Under the pieces are notes generated by a model. It was not told where the DNA came from. It saw only the letters and a list, made by a program, of their open reading frames with translations, and ran no database searches. A stretch of DNA of 64,000 nucleotides from the NCBI RefSeq assembly GCF_041296385.1, contig NW_027183510.1, positions 1 to 64,000 of the forward strand, written 5' to 3'. The translations under genes were made by a program, and so were the position numbers. This DNA comes from Aphelocoma coerulescens (Eukaryota; Chordata; Aves; Passeriformes; Corvidae). Below are positions 47,864 to 60,967 of this stretch, in pieces; the stretch's first letter is position 1, and the number at the start of each line of letters is the position of its first letter.

Positions 47864-50040
47864 GGCTGGGACAGCCAGCTGCAGAGCTCAAGGGAAGAAG
47901 CCCAAAGTGTCACAATGGCTCCTTGCCTTCCCATGCAACACCTGGGTCACAATGGTCTCCTTGATTCCATGAGGCCCCACTGTGTCACAATGGCTCCTTG
48001 GTTCCATCAGGTTCCGCAGTGTCACCATGGTCTCCTTTGATCCGCACTGTCATCATGGACAATTGGTTCCATGAGGCCCCGCAGTGTCACAATGGTCCCT
48101 TGCTTCCATAGCTTTTACGTTGTAACAATGGACTCCTTGCTTCTATGAGCTAGCCTGCTTTTTGCAGAGGTGTCTTTGGTTCCAACAAGGCCCCGCTGTG
48201 TCTCAGTGCACCCTGGCTTCCATGTGGATGTGGAGTATCACAAAGGCTCCTTGGTTCCACCAGGTCCTGCTGTGTCACAATGGGTCCTGTGGTCCCTGAG
48301 GCCCTCCAAAACCATCGTGGAGGCTTGCTTCCATGAGGTTCCATTATGTGCCAGTGGTCATTTTGGTTCCAGGAGTTTCCTTAGTGTCACAATGCTCTCC
48401 ATGCTTCCATTAGGCCCTGCTTTGCCACAATGGTCCCCTTGTTTCCATGAGGCCCCGCTGTGTCACAATGGACCTATGGTTCCGTGATGTTGCGTGGTGT
48501 CACCGTGCTCTTCTTGAATCCGCCGTGTAACCATGGACCATTGGTTCCATGCAGCCGTGTCACAATGGGCTCCTTGATTCCATGATTCCCCACGGTGTCA
48601 CAATGGAGCCTTGTTTCTAGGAGGTTCTGTACTGTGACAATTGTCTCCTTGATGCCATCAGCCCCTGCAGTGTCACAATGGCTCCTTGGTTCCATGAGGA
48701 ACACAATAGCTTGGCATAAGCATTGAGCAACAGCTGCTGAACACACCTGGCAACATCTGCTTGCATCAAAAGAGGGCTTCAAGCTGACAATGGCACCAGC
48801 AGCTTCCATCTGCAACAGAGACCCAGGAAAGGACAGGCTGTGCCGGTTTGGACAAATGTGGAGGAAAATATCCTCTTATAGAAGGCAGGTTACACCCAGC
48901 CCTCCCCCACCAGGTTTTGGAAAAAAGAACTTTCCTGGGAAGAAAGTGAAAGAGATAAAAACTATTTTTCTAACAAACACACAGGAAAAGGATAACAATG
49001 CTAAATATTAAAACCTCTCGCTGTGCAGAGAAAGCTGGGATAATTTGAGAGTCCTTCTGTGTTTCGGTGGGGTCTCCTGAAACATCCATAGACAGCGAGG
49101 CCCGTGCAAAGAAACAGGGAGCGATTCTTGAGAGAAGTTGCAGAGCTCTTTCTTCTCCAGCCACATGGGCGGGGCACTGCCAAAGAACTGAGCAATCACA
49201 GCACAACCAGGGCCCTCCTGGCACAGGGCAACACAAAATAAGCAGTGCTGAACAGGATTAGGGCACATGTGAGCAGGGAGCAGGGAGACCCCGTGCCCAG
49301 GCCATGCCTCTACCCCAGGGTCCCCTCTCCCATGACCTCATGGCAGGGGGGAGGAACCCCAACACTTCCGTAGGTGTAGTCTCTCTCCTCCTCCTTGCAG
49401 CTGGCTCATGGGCCCACATTCAGGGCCCCCACCTCGCGAGAAAATTCTCCCAATGTGCTCTGATGTTGAAAGAGTCAAGAAGAGAAGAAGGGAAAAAAAA
49501 CCCCCGAAGTCCCAGGAAAACAAAGTTCAACTCTCCATCTCCCTCCAGAGAAAAGGAGCTGAAAACTGGCTAAAAAGAAACAAAGTTGCTTCCTCTGCTC
49601 TTGCTGCAAGCAGGATGCAGAGGAGTGTGTATGTGTGTCCTTGAACAAACGCTCTGAGAAGTTTGTCTGGCTTTTTTTTCCTCTCCCCCCTCTCAGGCTC
49701 AGTTGAAAGGCACAGAAATGCACAAAGTTCACTTCTGGGCATAGAGCAGCAATAGGGGATACACATGATAAAGTCACCCCAAGACACAGGGACAGAGAAT
49801 TCAGTGGAAAGACTCCGAGAATTCTGCTCCCAGAGATCATTCATTCCTGCTCACACTGACCCTTGTAGAAAGGGGACATCGTTCCCGGCAGCCTGTACTG
49901 AGCATGTGGCTCCTGAGTGGGGTTTGTTGTTTAGGAAACCTGCTCCGGCTTTTCCATTCTTTCCTTGCAAACAGGAAAACTTCTCCTGGGGCTGTGTGCA
50001 GGCAGAGCCCTGAGGAGAGCAGGTGGCACATGGTGCGCTG
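47864..50040 (+). repeat. Macrosatellite unit 23 (B, 2177 bp)
   Basis: The minisatellite block is 47907-48699. It has A-type agcttttacg early, then gatgtggag and aaaaccatcgtgg. Private variants are cattttggttcc near 48359 and acctcgcgag near 49431. It shares tgtgacaattgtctc with unit 21 but not with unit 22 between them. Confidence 0.97.
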
Positions 50041-52219
50041 GGCTGGGACAGCCAGCTGCAGAGCTCAAGGGAAGAAGCCCAAAGTGTCACAATGGCTCCT
50101 TGCCTTCCCATGCAACACCTGGGTCACAATGGTCTCCTTGATTCCATGAGGCCCCACTGTGTCACAATGGCTCCTTGGTTCCATCAGGTTCCGCAGTGTC
50201 ACCATGGTCTCTTTTGATCCGCACTGTCATCATGGACAATTGGTTCCATGAGGCCCCGCAGTGTCACAATGGTCCCTTGCTTCCATAGGTTTGATGTTGT
50301 AACAAAGGACTCCTTGCTTCTATGAGCTAGCCTGCTTTTTGCAGAGGTGTCTTTGGTTCCAACAAGGCCCCGCTGTGTCTCAGTGCACCCTGGCTTCCAT
50401 GTGGATGTGGAGTATCACAAAGGCTCCTTGGTTCCACCAGGTCCTGCTGTGTCACAATGGGTCCTGTGGTCCCTGAGGCCCTCCAAAACCATCGTGGAGG
50501 CTTGCTTCCATGAGGTTCCATTATGTGCCAGTGGTCATCTTGGTTCCAGGAGTTTCCTTAGTGTCACAATGCTCTCCATGCTTCCATTAGGCCCTGCTTT
50601 GCCACAATGGTCCCCTTGTTTCCATGAGGCCCCGCTGTGTCACAATGGACCTATGGTTCCGTGATGTTGCGTGGTGTCACCGTGCTCTTCTTGAATCCGC
50701 CGTGTAACCATGGACCATTGGTTCCATGCAGCCGTGTCACAATGGGCTCCTTGATTCCATGATTCCCCACGGTGTCACAATGGAGCCTTGTTTCTAGGAG
50801 GTTCTGTACTGTCACAATTGCCTCATTGATGCCATCAGCCCCTGCAGTGTCACAATGGCTCCTTGGTTCCATGAGGAACACAATAGCTTGGCATAAGCAT
50901 TGAGCAACAGCTGCTGAACACACCTGGCAACATCTGCTTGCATCAAAAGAGGGCTTCAAGCTGACAATGGCACCAGCAGCTTCCATCTGCAACAGAGACC
51001 CAGGAAAGGACAGGCTGTGCCGGTTTGGACAAATGTGGAGGAAAATATCCTCTGATAGAAGGCAGGTTACACCCAGCCCTCCCCCACCAGGTTTTTGGAA
51101 AAAAGAACTTTCCTGGGAAGAAAGTGAAAGAGATAAAAACTATTTTTCTAACAAACGCACAGGAAAAGGATAACAATGCTAAATATTAAAACCTCTCGCT
51201 GTGCAGAGAAAGCTGGGATAATTTGAGAGTCCTTCCGTGTTTCGGTGGGGTCTCCTGAAACATCCATAGACAGCGAGGCCCGTGCAAAGAAACAGGGAGC
51301 GATTCTTGAGAGAAGTTGCAGAGCTCTTTCTTCTCCAGCCACACGGGCGGGGCACTGCCAAAGAACTGAGCAATCACAGCACAACCAGGGCCCTCCTCGC
51401 ACAGGGCAACACAAAATAAGCAGTGCTGAACAGGATTAGGGCACATGTGAGCAGGGAGCAGGGAGACCCCGTGCCCAGGCCATGCCTCTACCCCAGGGTC
51501 CCCTCTCCCATGACCTCATGGCAGGGGGGAGGAACCCCAACACTTCCGTAGGTGTAGTCTCTCTCCTCCTCCTTGCAGCTGGCTCATGGGCCCACATTCA
51601 GGGCCCCCACCTCGGGAGAAAATTCTCCCAATGTGCTCTGATGTTGAAAGAGTCAAGAAGAGAAGAAGGGAAAAAAAACCCCCGAAGTCCCAGGAAAACA
51701 AAGTTCAACTCTCCATCTCCCTCCAGAGAAAAGGAGCTGAAAACTGGCTAAAAAGAAACAAAGTTGCTTCCTCTGCTCTTGCTGCAAGCAGGATGCAGAG
51801 GAGTGTGTATGTGTGTCCTTGAACAAACGCTCTGAGAAGTTTGTCTGGCTTTTTTTTCCTCTCCCCCCTCTCAGGCTCAGTTGAAAGGCACAGAAATGCA
51901 CAAACTTCACTTCTGGGCATAGAGCAGCAATAGGGGGATACACATGATAAAGTCACCCCAAGACACAGGGAGAGAGAATTCAGTGGAAAGACTCCGAGAA
52001 TTCTGCTCCCAGAGATCATTCATTCCTGCTCACACTGACCCTTGTAGAAAGGGGACATCGTTCCCGGCAGCCTGTACTGAGCATGTGGCTCCTGAGTGGG
52101 GTTTGTTGTTTAGGAAACCTGCTCAGGCTTTTCCATTCTTTCCTTGCAAACAGGAAAACTTCTCCTGGGGCTGTGTGCAGGCAGAGCCCTGAGGAGAGCA
52201 GGTGGCACATGGTGCGCTG
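50041..52219 (+). repeat. Macrosatellite unit 24 (B, 2179 bp)
   Basis: The minisatellite block is 50084-50876. It is a typical B unit with gatgtggag and aaaaccatcgtgg. A private acaaacgcacagg lies near 51151. The right half, with agggagagagaattc near 51967 and cacaaacttcac near 51899, is like units 17-19. Confidence 0.97.
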
Positions 52220-54397
52220 GGCTGGGACAGCCAGCTGCAGAGCTCAAGGGAAGAAGCCCAAAGTGTCACAATGGCTCCTTGCCTTCCCATGCAACACCTG
52301 GGTCACAATGGTCTCCTTGATTCCATGAGGCCCCACTGTGTCACAATGGCTCCTTGGTTCCATCAGGTTCCGCAGTGTCACCATGGTCTCTTTTGATCCG
52401 CACTGTCATCATGGACAATTGGTTCCATGAGGCCCCGCAGTGTCACAATGGTCCCTTGCTTCCATAGGTTTGATGTTGTAACAAAGGACTCCTTGCTTCT
52501 ATGAGCTAGCCTGCTTTTTGCAGAGGTGTCTTTGGTTCCAACAAGGCCCCGCTGTGTCTCAGTGCACCCTGGCTTCCATGTGGATGTGGAGTATCACAAA
52601 GGCTCCTTGGTTCCACCAGGTCCTGCTGTGTCACAATGGGTCCTGTGGTCCCTGAGGCCCTCCAAAACCATCGTGGAGGCTTGCTTCCATGAGGTTCCAT
52701 TATGTGCCAGTGGTCATCTTGGTTCCAGGAGTTTCCTTAGTGTCACAATGCTCTCCATGCTTCCATTAGGCCCTGCTTTGCCACAATGGTCCCCTTGTTT
52801 CCATGAGGCCCCGCTGTGTCACAATGGACCTATGGTTCCGTGATGTTGCGTGGTGTCACCGTGCTCTTCTTGAATCCGCCGTGTAACCATGGACCATTGG
52901 TTCCATGCAGCCGTGTCACAATGGGCTCCTTGATTCCATGATTCCCCACGGTGTCACAATGGAGCCTTGTTTCTAGGAGGTTCTGTACTGTCACAATTGC
53001 CTCATTGATGCCATCAGCCCCTGCAGTGTCACAATGGCTCCTTGGTTCCATGAGGAACACAATAGCTTGGCATAAGCATTGAGCAACAGCTGCTGAACAC
53101 ACCTGGCAACATCTGCTTGCATCAAAAGAGGGCTTCAAGCTGACAATGGCACCAGCAGCTTCCATCTGCAACAGAGACCCAGGAAAGGACAGGCTGTGCC
53201 GGTTTGGACAAATGTGGAGGAAAATATCCTCTTATAGAAGGCAGGTTACACCCAGCCCTCCCCCACCAGGTTTTGGAAAAAAGAACTTTCCTGGGAAGAA
53301 AGTGAAAGAGATAAAACCTATTTTTCTAACAAACACACAAGAAAAGGATAACAATGCTAAATATTAAAACCTCTCGCTGTGCAGAGAAAGCTGGGATAAT
53401 TTGAGAGTCCTTCTGTGTTTCGGTGGGGTCTCCTGAAACATCCATAGACAGCGAGGCCCGTGCAAAGAAACAGGGAGCGATTCTTGAGAGAAGTTGCAGA
53501 GCTCTTTCTTCTCCAGCCACATGGGCGGGGCACTGCCAAAGAACTGAGCAATCACGGCACAACCAGGGCCCTCCTGGCACAGGGCAACACAAAATAAGCA
53601 GTGCTGAACAGGATTAGGGCACATGTGAGCAGGGAGCAGGGAGACCCCGTGCCCAGGCCATGCCTCTACCCCAGGGTCCCCTCTCCCATGACCTCATGGC
53701 AGGGGGGAGGAACCCCAACACTTCCGTAGGTGTAGTCTCTCTCCTCCTCCTTGCAGCTGGCTCATGGGCCCACATTCAGGGCCCCCACCTCGGGAGAAAA
53801 TTCTCCCAATGTGCTCTGATGTTGAAAGAGTCAAGAAGAGAAGAAGGGAAAAAAAACCCCCGAAGTCCCAGGAAAACAAAGTTCAACTCTCCATCTCCCT
53901 CCAGAGAAAAGGAGCTGAAAACTGGCTAAAAAGAAACAAAGTTGCTTCCTCTGCTCTTGCTGCAAGCAGGATGCAGAGGAGTGTGTATGTGTGTCCTTGA
54001 ACAAACGCTCTGAGAAGTTTGTCTGGCTTTTTTTTCCTCTCCCCCCTCTCAGGCTCAGTTGAAAGGCACAGAAATGCACAAAGTTCACTTCTGGGCATAG
54101 AGCAGCAATAGGGGGATACACATGATAAAGTCACCCCAAGACACAGGGACAGAGAATTCAGTGGAAAGACTCTGAGAATTCTGCTCCCAGAGATCATTCA
54201 TTCCTGCTCACACTGACCCTTGTAGAAAGGGGACATCGTTCCCGGCAGCCTGTACTGAGCATGTGGCTCCTGAGTGGGGTTTGTTGTTTAGGAAACCTGC
54301 TCCGGCTTTTCCATTCTTTCCTTGCAAACAGGAAAACTTCTCCTGGGGCTGTGTGCAGGCAGAGCCCTGAGGAGAGCAGGTGGCACATGGTGCGCTG
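52220..54397 (+). repeat. Macrosatellite unit 25 (B, 2178 bp)
   Basis: The minisatellite block is 52263-53055. A private acacaagaaaagg lies near 53335. It has gactctgagaattc near 54169, a lost CpG shared only with unit 28. From 53939 on it matches unit 28 at an offset of 6,570 bp. Confidence 0.97.
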
Positions 54398-56574
54398 GGC
54401 TGGGACAGCCAGCTGCAGAGCTCAAGGGAAGAAGCCCAAAGTGTCACAATGGCTCCTTGCCTTCCCATGCAACACCTGGGTCACAATGGTCTCCTTGATT
54501 CCATGAGGCCCCACTGTGTCACAATGGCTCCTTGGTTCCATCAGGTTCCGCAGTGTCACCATGGTCTCTTTTGATCCGCACTGTCATCATGGACAATTGG
54601 TTCCATGAGGCCCCGCAGTGTCACAATGGTCCCTTGCTTCCATAGGTTTGATGTTGTAACAAAGGACTCCTTGCTTCTATGAGCTAGCCTGCTTTTTGCA
54701 GAGGTGTCTTTGGTTCCAACAAGGCCCCGCTGTGTCTCAGTGCACCCTGGCTTCCATGTGGATGTGGAGTATCACAAAGGCTCCTTGGTTCCACCAGGTC
54801 CTGCTGTGTCACAATGGGTCCTGTGGTCCCTGAGGCCCTCCAAAACCATCGTGGAGGCTTGCTTCCATGAGGTTCCATTATGTGCCAGTGGTCATCTTGG
54901 TTCCAGGAGTTTCCTTAGTGTCACAATGCTCTCCATGCTTCCATTAGGCCCTGCTTTGCCACAATGGTCCCCTTGTTTCCATGAGGCCCCGCTGTGTCAC
55001 AATGGACCTATGGTTCCGTGATGTTGCGTGGTGTCACCGTGCTCTTCTTGAATCCGCCGTGTAACCATGGACCATTGGTTCCATGCAGCCGTGTCACAAT
55101 GGGCTCCTTGATTCCATGATTCCCCACGGTGTCACAATGGAGCCTTGTTTCTAGGAGGTTCTGTACTGTCACAATTGCCTCCTTGATGCCATCAGCCCCT
55201 GCAGTGTCACAATGGCTCCTTGGTTCCATGAGGAACACAATAGCTTGGCATAAGCATTGAGCAACAGCTGCTGAACACACCTGGCAACATCTGCTTGCAT
55301 CAAAAGAGGGCTTCAAGCTGACAATGGCACCAGCAGCTTCCATCTGCAACAGAGACCCAGGAAAGGACAGGCTGTGCCGGTTTGGACAAATGTGGAGGAA
55401 AATATCCTCTTATAGAAGGCAGGTTACACCCAGCCCTCCCCCACCAGGTTTTTGGAAAAAAGAACTTTCCTGGGAAGAAAGTGAAAGAGATAAAAACTAT
55501 TTTTTTAACAAACACACAGGAAAAGGATAACAATGCTAAATATTAAAACCTCTCGCTGTGCAGAGAAAGCTGGGATAATTTGAGAGTCCTTCCGTGTTTC
55601 GGTGGGGTCTCCTGAAACATCCATAGACAGCGAGGCCCGTGCAAAGAAACAGGGAGCGATTCTTGAGAGAAGTTTCAGAGCTCTTTCTTCTCCAGCCACA
55701 TGGGCGGGGCACTGCCAAAGAACTGAGCAATCACGGAACAACCAGGGCCCTCCTTGCACAAGGCAACACAAAATAAGCAGTGCGGAACAGGATTAGGGCA
55801 CATGTGAGCAGGGAGCAGGGAGACCCCGTGCCCAGGCCATGCCTCTACCCCAGGGTCCCCTCTCCCATGACCTCATGGCAGGGGGGAGGAACCCCAACAC
55901 TTCCGTAGGTGTAGTCTCTCTCCTCCTCCTTGCAGCTGGCTCATGGGCCCACATTCAGGGCCCCCACCTCGGGAGAAAATTCTCCCAATGTGCTCTGATG
56001 TTGAAAGAGTCAAGAAGAGAAGAAGGGAAAAAAACCCCCAAAGTCCCAGGAAAACAAAGTTCAACTCTCCATCTCCCCCCAGAGAAAAGGAGCTGAAAAC
56101 TGGCTAAAAAGAAACCAAGTTGCTTCCTCTGCTCTTGCTGCAAGCAGGATGCAGAGGAGTGTGTATGTGTGTCCTTGAACAAACGCTCTGAGAAGTTTGT
56201 CTGGCTTTTTTTTCCTCTCCCCCCTCTCAGGCTCAGTTGAAAGGCACAGAAATGCACAAAGTTCACTTCTGGGCATAGAGCAGCAATAGGGGATACACAT
56301 GATAAAGTCACCCCAAGACACAGGGACAGAGAATTCAGTGGAAAGACTCCGAGAATTCTGCTCCCAGAGATCATTCATTCCTGCTCACACTGACCCTTGT
56401 AGAAAGGGGACATCGTTCCAGGCAGCCTGTACTGAGCATGTGGCTCCTGAGTGGGGTTTGTTGTTTAGGAAACCTGCTCAGGCTTTTCCATTCTTTCCTT
56501 GCAAACAGGAAAACTTCTCCTGGGGCTGTGTGCAGGCAGAGCCCTGAGGAGAGCAGGTGGCACATGGTGCGCTG
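54398..56574 (+). repeat. Macrosatellite unit 26 (B, 2177 bp)
   Basis: The minisatellite block is 54441-55233. It has gcagtgcggaacagg near 55779 and ccttgcacaagg near 55752, both shared with unit 29. It also has aagaaaccaag near 56109, like units 22 and 27-29. Confidence 0.97.
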
Positions 56575-58789
56575 GGCTGGGACAGCCAGCTGCAGAGCTC
56601 AAGGGAAGAAGCCCAAAGTGTCACAATGGCTCCTTGCCTTCCCATGCAACACCTGGGTCACAATGGTCTCCTTGATTCCATGAGGCCCCACTGTGTCACA
56701 ATGGCTCCTTGGTTCCATCAGGTTCCGCAGTGTCACCATGGTCTCCTTTGATCCGCACTGTCATCATGGACAATTGGTTCCATGAGGCCCCGCAGTGTCA
56801 CAATGGTCCCTTGCTTCCATAGCTTTTACGTTGTAACAATGGACTCCTTGCTTCTATGAGCTAGCCTGCTTTTTGCAGAGGTGTCTTTGGTTCCAACAAG
56901 GCCCCGCTGTGTCTCAGTGCACCCTGGCTTCCATGTGGATCTGGAGTATCACAAAGGCTCCTTGGTTCCACCAGGTCCTGCTGTGTCACAATGGGTCCTG
57001 TGGTCCCTGAGGCCCTCCAAAGTCATCATGGAGGCTTGCTTCCATGAGGTTCCATTATGTGCCAGTGGTCATCTTGGTTCCAGGAGTTTCCTTAGTGTCA
57101 CAATGCTCTCCATGTTTCCATGATTCCCCACAATGTCACAATGCTCTCCAGGCTTCCATTAGGCCCTGCTTTGCCACAATGGTCCCCTTGTTTCCATGAG
57201 GCCCCGCTGTGTCACAATGGACCTATGGTTCCGTGATGTTGCGTGGTGTCACCGTGCTCTTCTTGAATCCGCCGTGTAACCATGGACCATTGGTTCCATG
57301 CAGCCGTGTCACAATGGGCTCCTTGATTCCATGATTCCCCACGGTGTCACAATGGAGCCTTGTTTCTAGGAGGTTCTGTACTGTCACAATTGCCTCCTTG
57401 ATGCCATCAGCCCCTGCAGTGTCACAATGGCTCCTTGGTTCCATGAGGAACACAATAGCTTGGCATAAGCATTGAGCAACAGCTGCTGAACACACCTGGC
57501 AACATCTGCTTGCATCAAAAGAGGGCTTCAAGCTGACAATGGCACCAGCAGCTTCCATCTGCAACAGAGACCCAGGAAAGGACAGGCTGTGCCGGTTTGG
57601 ACAAATGTGGAGGAAAATATCCTCTGATAGAAGGCAGGTTACACCCAGCCCTCCCCCACCAGGTTTTTGGAAAAAAGAACTTTCCTGGGAAGAAAGTGAA
57701 AGAGATAAAACCTATTTTTTTAACAAACACACAGGAAAAGGATAACAATGCTAAATATTAAAACCTCTCGCTGTGCAGAGAAAGCTGGGATAATTTGAGA
57801 GTCCTTCCGTGTTTCGGTGGGGTCTCCTGAAACATCCATAGACAGCGAGGCCCGTGCAAAGAAACAGGGAGCGATTCTTGAGAGAAGTTTCAGAGCTCTT
57901 TCTTCTCCAGCCACATGGGCGGGGCACTGCCAAAGAACTGAGCAATCACGGAACAACCAGGGCCCTCCTCGCACAAGGCAACACAAAATAAGCAGTGCTG
58001 AACAGGATTAGGGCACATGTGAGCAGGGAGCAGGGAGACCCCGTGCCCAGGCCATGCCTCTACCCCAGGGTCCCCTCTCCCATGACCTCATGGCAGGGGG
58101 GAGGAACCCCAACACTTCCGTAGGTGTAGTCTCTCTCCTCCTCCTTGCAGCTGGCTCATGGGCCCACATTCAGGGCCCCCACCTCGGGAGAAAATTCTCC
58201 CAATGTGCTCTGATGTTGAAAGAGTCAAGAAGAGAAGAAGGGAAAAAAACCCCCAAAGTCCCAGGAAAACAAAGTTCAACTCTCCATCTCCCCCCAGAGA
58301 AAAGGAGCTGAAAACTGGCTAAAAAGAAACCAAGTTGCTTCCTCTGCTCTTGCTGCAAGCAGGATGCAGAGGAGTGTGTATGTGTGTCCTTGAACAAACG
58401 CTCTGAGAAGTTTGTCTGGCTTTTTTTTCCTCTCCCCCCTCTCAGGCTCAGTTGAAAGGCACAGAAATGCACAAAGTTCACTTCTGGGCATAGAGCAGCA
58501 ATAGGGGATACACATGATAAAGTCACCCCAAGACACAGGGACAGAGAATTCAGTGGAAAGACTCCGAGAATTCTGCTCCCAGAGATCATTCATTCCTGCT
58601 CACACTGACCCTTGTAGAAAGGGGACATCGTTCCAGGCAGCCTGTACTGAGCATGTGGCTCCTGAGTGGGGTTTGTTGTTTAGGAAACCTGCTCCGGCTT
58701 TTCCATTCTTTCCTTGCAAACAGGAAAACTTCTCCTGGGGCTGTGTGCAGGCAGAGCCCTGAGGAGAGCAGGTGGCACATGGTGCGCTG
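56575..58789 (+). repeat. Macrosatellite unit 27 (2215 bp, extra minisatellite copy)
   Basis: The minisatellite block is 56618-57448 (831 bp). Like unit 22 it has agcttttacg, aaagtcatcatgg and the 38-bp extra copy, but it lacks most private variants of unit 22. Confidence 0.97.
57097..57134 (+). repeat. Extra 38-bp minisatellite copy in unit 27
   Basis: The extra core starts at 57097 and the normal one at 57135. The sequence and position in the unit are the same as in unit 22, so the insertion arose once and was spread by exchange between units. Confidence 0.9.
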
Positions 58790-60967
58790 GGCTGGGACAG
58801 CCAGCTGCAGAGCTCAAGGGAAGAAGCCCAAAGTGTCACAATGGCTCCTTGCCTTCCCATGCAACACCTGGGTCACAATGGTCTCCTTGATTCCATGAGG
58901 CCCCACTGTGTCACAATGGCTCCTTGGTTCCATCAGGTTCCGCAGTGTCACCATGGTCTCCTTTGATCCGCACTGTCATCATGGACAATTGGTTCCATGA
59001 GGCCCCGCAGTGTCACAATGGTCCCTTGCTTCCATAGCTTTTACGTTGTAACAATGGACTCCTTGCTTCTATGAGCTAGCCTGCTTTTTGCAGAGGTGTC
59101 TTTGGTTCCAACAAGGCCCCGCTGTGTCTCAGTGCACCCTGGCTTCCATGCGGATCTGGAGTATCACAAAGGCTCCTTGGTTCCACCAGGTCCTGCTGTG
59201 TCACAATGGGTCCTGTGGTCCCTGAGGCCCTCCAAAGTCATTGTGGAGGCTTGCTTCCATGAGGTTCCATTATGTGCCAGTGGTCATCTTGGTTCCAGGA
59301 GTTTCCTTAGTGTCACAATGCTCTCCATGCTTCCATTAGGCCCTGCTTTGCCACAATGGTCCCCTTGTTTCCATGAGGCCCCGCTGTGTCACAATGGACC
59401 TATGGTTCCATGATGTTGCGTGGTGTCACCGTGCTCTTCTTGAATCCGCCGTGTAACCATGGACCATTGGTTCCATGCAGCCGTGTCACAATGGGCTCCT
59501 TGATTCCATGATTCCCCACGGTGTCACAATGGAGCCTTGTTTCTAGGAGGTTCTGTACTGTCACAATTGCCTCCTTGATGCCATCAGCCCCTGCAGTGTC
59601 ACAATGGCTCCTTGGTTCCATGAGGAACACAATAGCTTGGCATAAGCATTGAGCAACAGCTGCTGAACACACCTGGCAACATCTGCTTGCATCAAAAGAG
59701 GGCTTCAAGCTGACAATGGCACCAGCAGCTTCCATCTGCAACAGAGACCCAGGAAAGGACAGGCTGTGCCGGTTTGGACAAATTTGGAGGAAAATATCCT
59801 CTGATAGAAGGCAGGTTACACCCAGCCCTCCCCCACCAGCTTCGGGAAAAAAGAACTTTCCTGGGAAGAAAGTGAAAGAGATAAAAACTATTTTTTTACC
59901 AAACACACAGGAAAAGGATAGCAATGCTAAATATTAAAAGCTCTCGCTGTGCAGAGAAAGCTGGGATAATTTGAGAGTCCTTCCGTGTTTCGCTGGGGTC
60001 TCCTGAAACATCCATAGACAGCGAGGCCCGTGCAAAGAAACAGGGAGCGATTCTTGAGAGAAGTTTCAGAGCTCTTTCTTCTCCAGCCACATGGGCGGGG
60101 CACTGCCAAAGAACTGAGCAATCACAGCACAACCAGGGCCCTCCTCGCACAAGGCAACACAAAATAAGCAGTGCTGAACAGGGTTAGGGCACATGTGAGC
60201 AGGGAGCAGGGAGACCCCGTGCCCAGGCCATGCCTCTACCCCAGGGTCCCCTCTCCCATGACCTCATGGCAGGGGGGAGGAACCCCAACACTTCCGTAGG
60301 TGTAGTCTCTCTCCTCCTCCTTGCAGCTGGCTCATGGGCCCACATTCAGGGCCCCCACCTCGGGAGAAAATTCTCCCAATGTGCTCTGATGTTGAAAGAG
60401 TCAAGAAGAGAAGAAGGGAAAAAAACCCCCCGAAGTCCCAGGAAAACAAAGTTCAACTCTCCATCTCCCCCCAGAGAAAAGGAGCTGAAAACTGGCTAAA
60501 AAGAAACCAAGTTGCTTCCTCTGCTCTTGCTGCAAGCAGGATGCAGAGGAGTGTGTATGTGTGTCCTTGAACAAACGCTCTGAGAAGTTTGTCTGGCTTT
60601 TTTTTCCTCTCCCCCCTCTCAGGCTCAGTTGAAAGGCACAGAAATGCACAAAGTTCACTTCTGGGCATAGAGCAGCAATAGGGGGATACACATGATAAAG
60701 TCACCCCAAGACACAGGGACAGAGAATTCAGTGGAAAGACTCTGAGAATTCTGCTCCCAGAGATCATTCATTCCTGCTCACACTGACCCTTGTAGAAAGG
60801 GGACATCGTTCCCGGCAGCCTGTACTGAGCATGTGGCTCCTGAGTGGGGTTTGTTGTTTAGGAAACCTGCTCCGGCTTTTCCATTCTTTCCTTGCAAACA
60901 GGAAAACTTCTCCTGGGGCTGTGTGCAGGCAGAGCCCTGAGGAGAGCAGGTGGCACATGGTGCGCTG
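58790..60967 (+). repeat. Macrosatellite unit 28 (A-like left part in the B domain, 2178 bp)
   Basis: The minisatellite block is 58833-59625. A-type markers are agcttttacg, aaagtcattgtgg, ggttccatgatg, ggatagcaatgc and aaaagctctc. Private variants are catgcggatc near 59149, a cluster at about 59838-59846 (agcttcggg in place of aggtttttgg) and tttttttacc near 59889. From 60509 it matches unit 25. Confidence 0.97.

Larger units (their letters stand above)
53939..57430 (+). repeat. Higher-order block H2, copy 1 (at least 3.5 kb)
   Basis: This matches 60509-64000 at an offset of 6,570 bp (three units). I saw one mismatch, 56480 A versus 63050 C. The left limit is set by 53938 A versus 60508 C. 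The right limit is unknown because copy 2 runs off the window. Shared rare variants are gactctgag, gtgcggaacagg and the extra 38-bp minisatellite copy. Confidence 0.85.
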
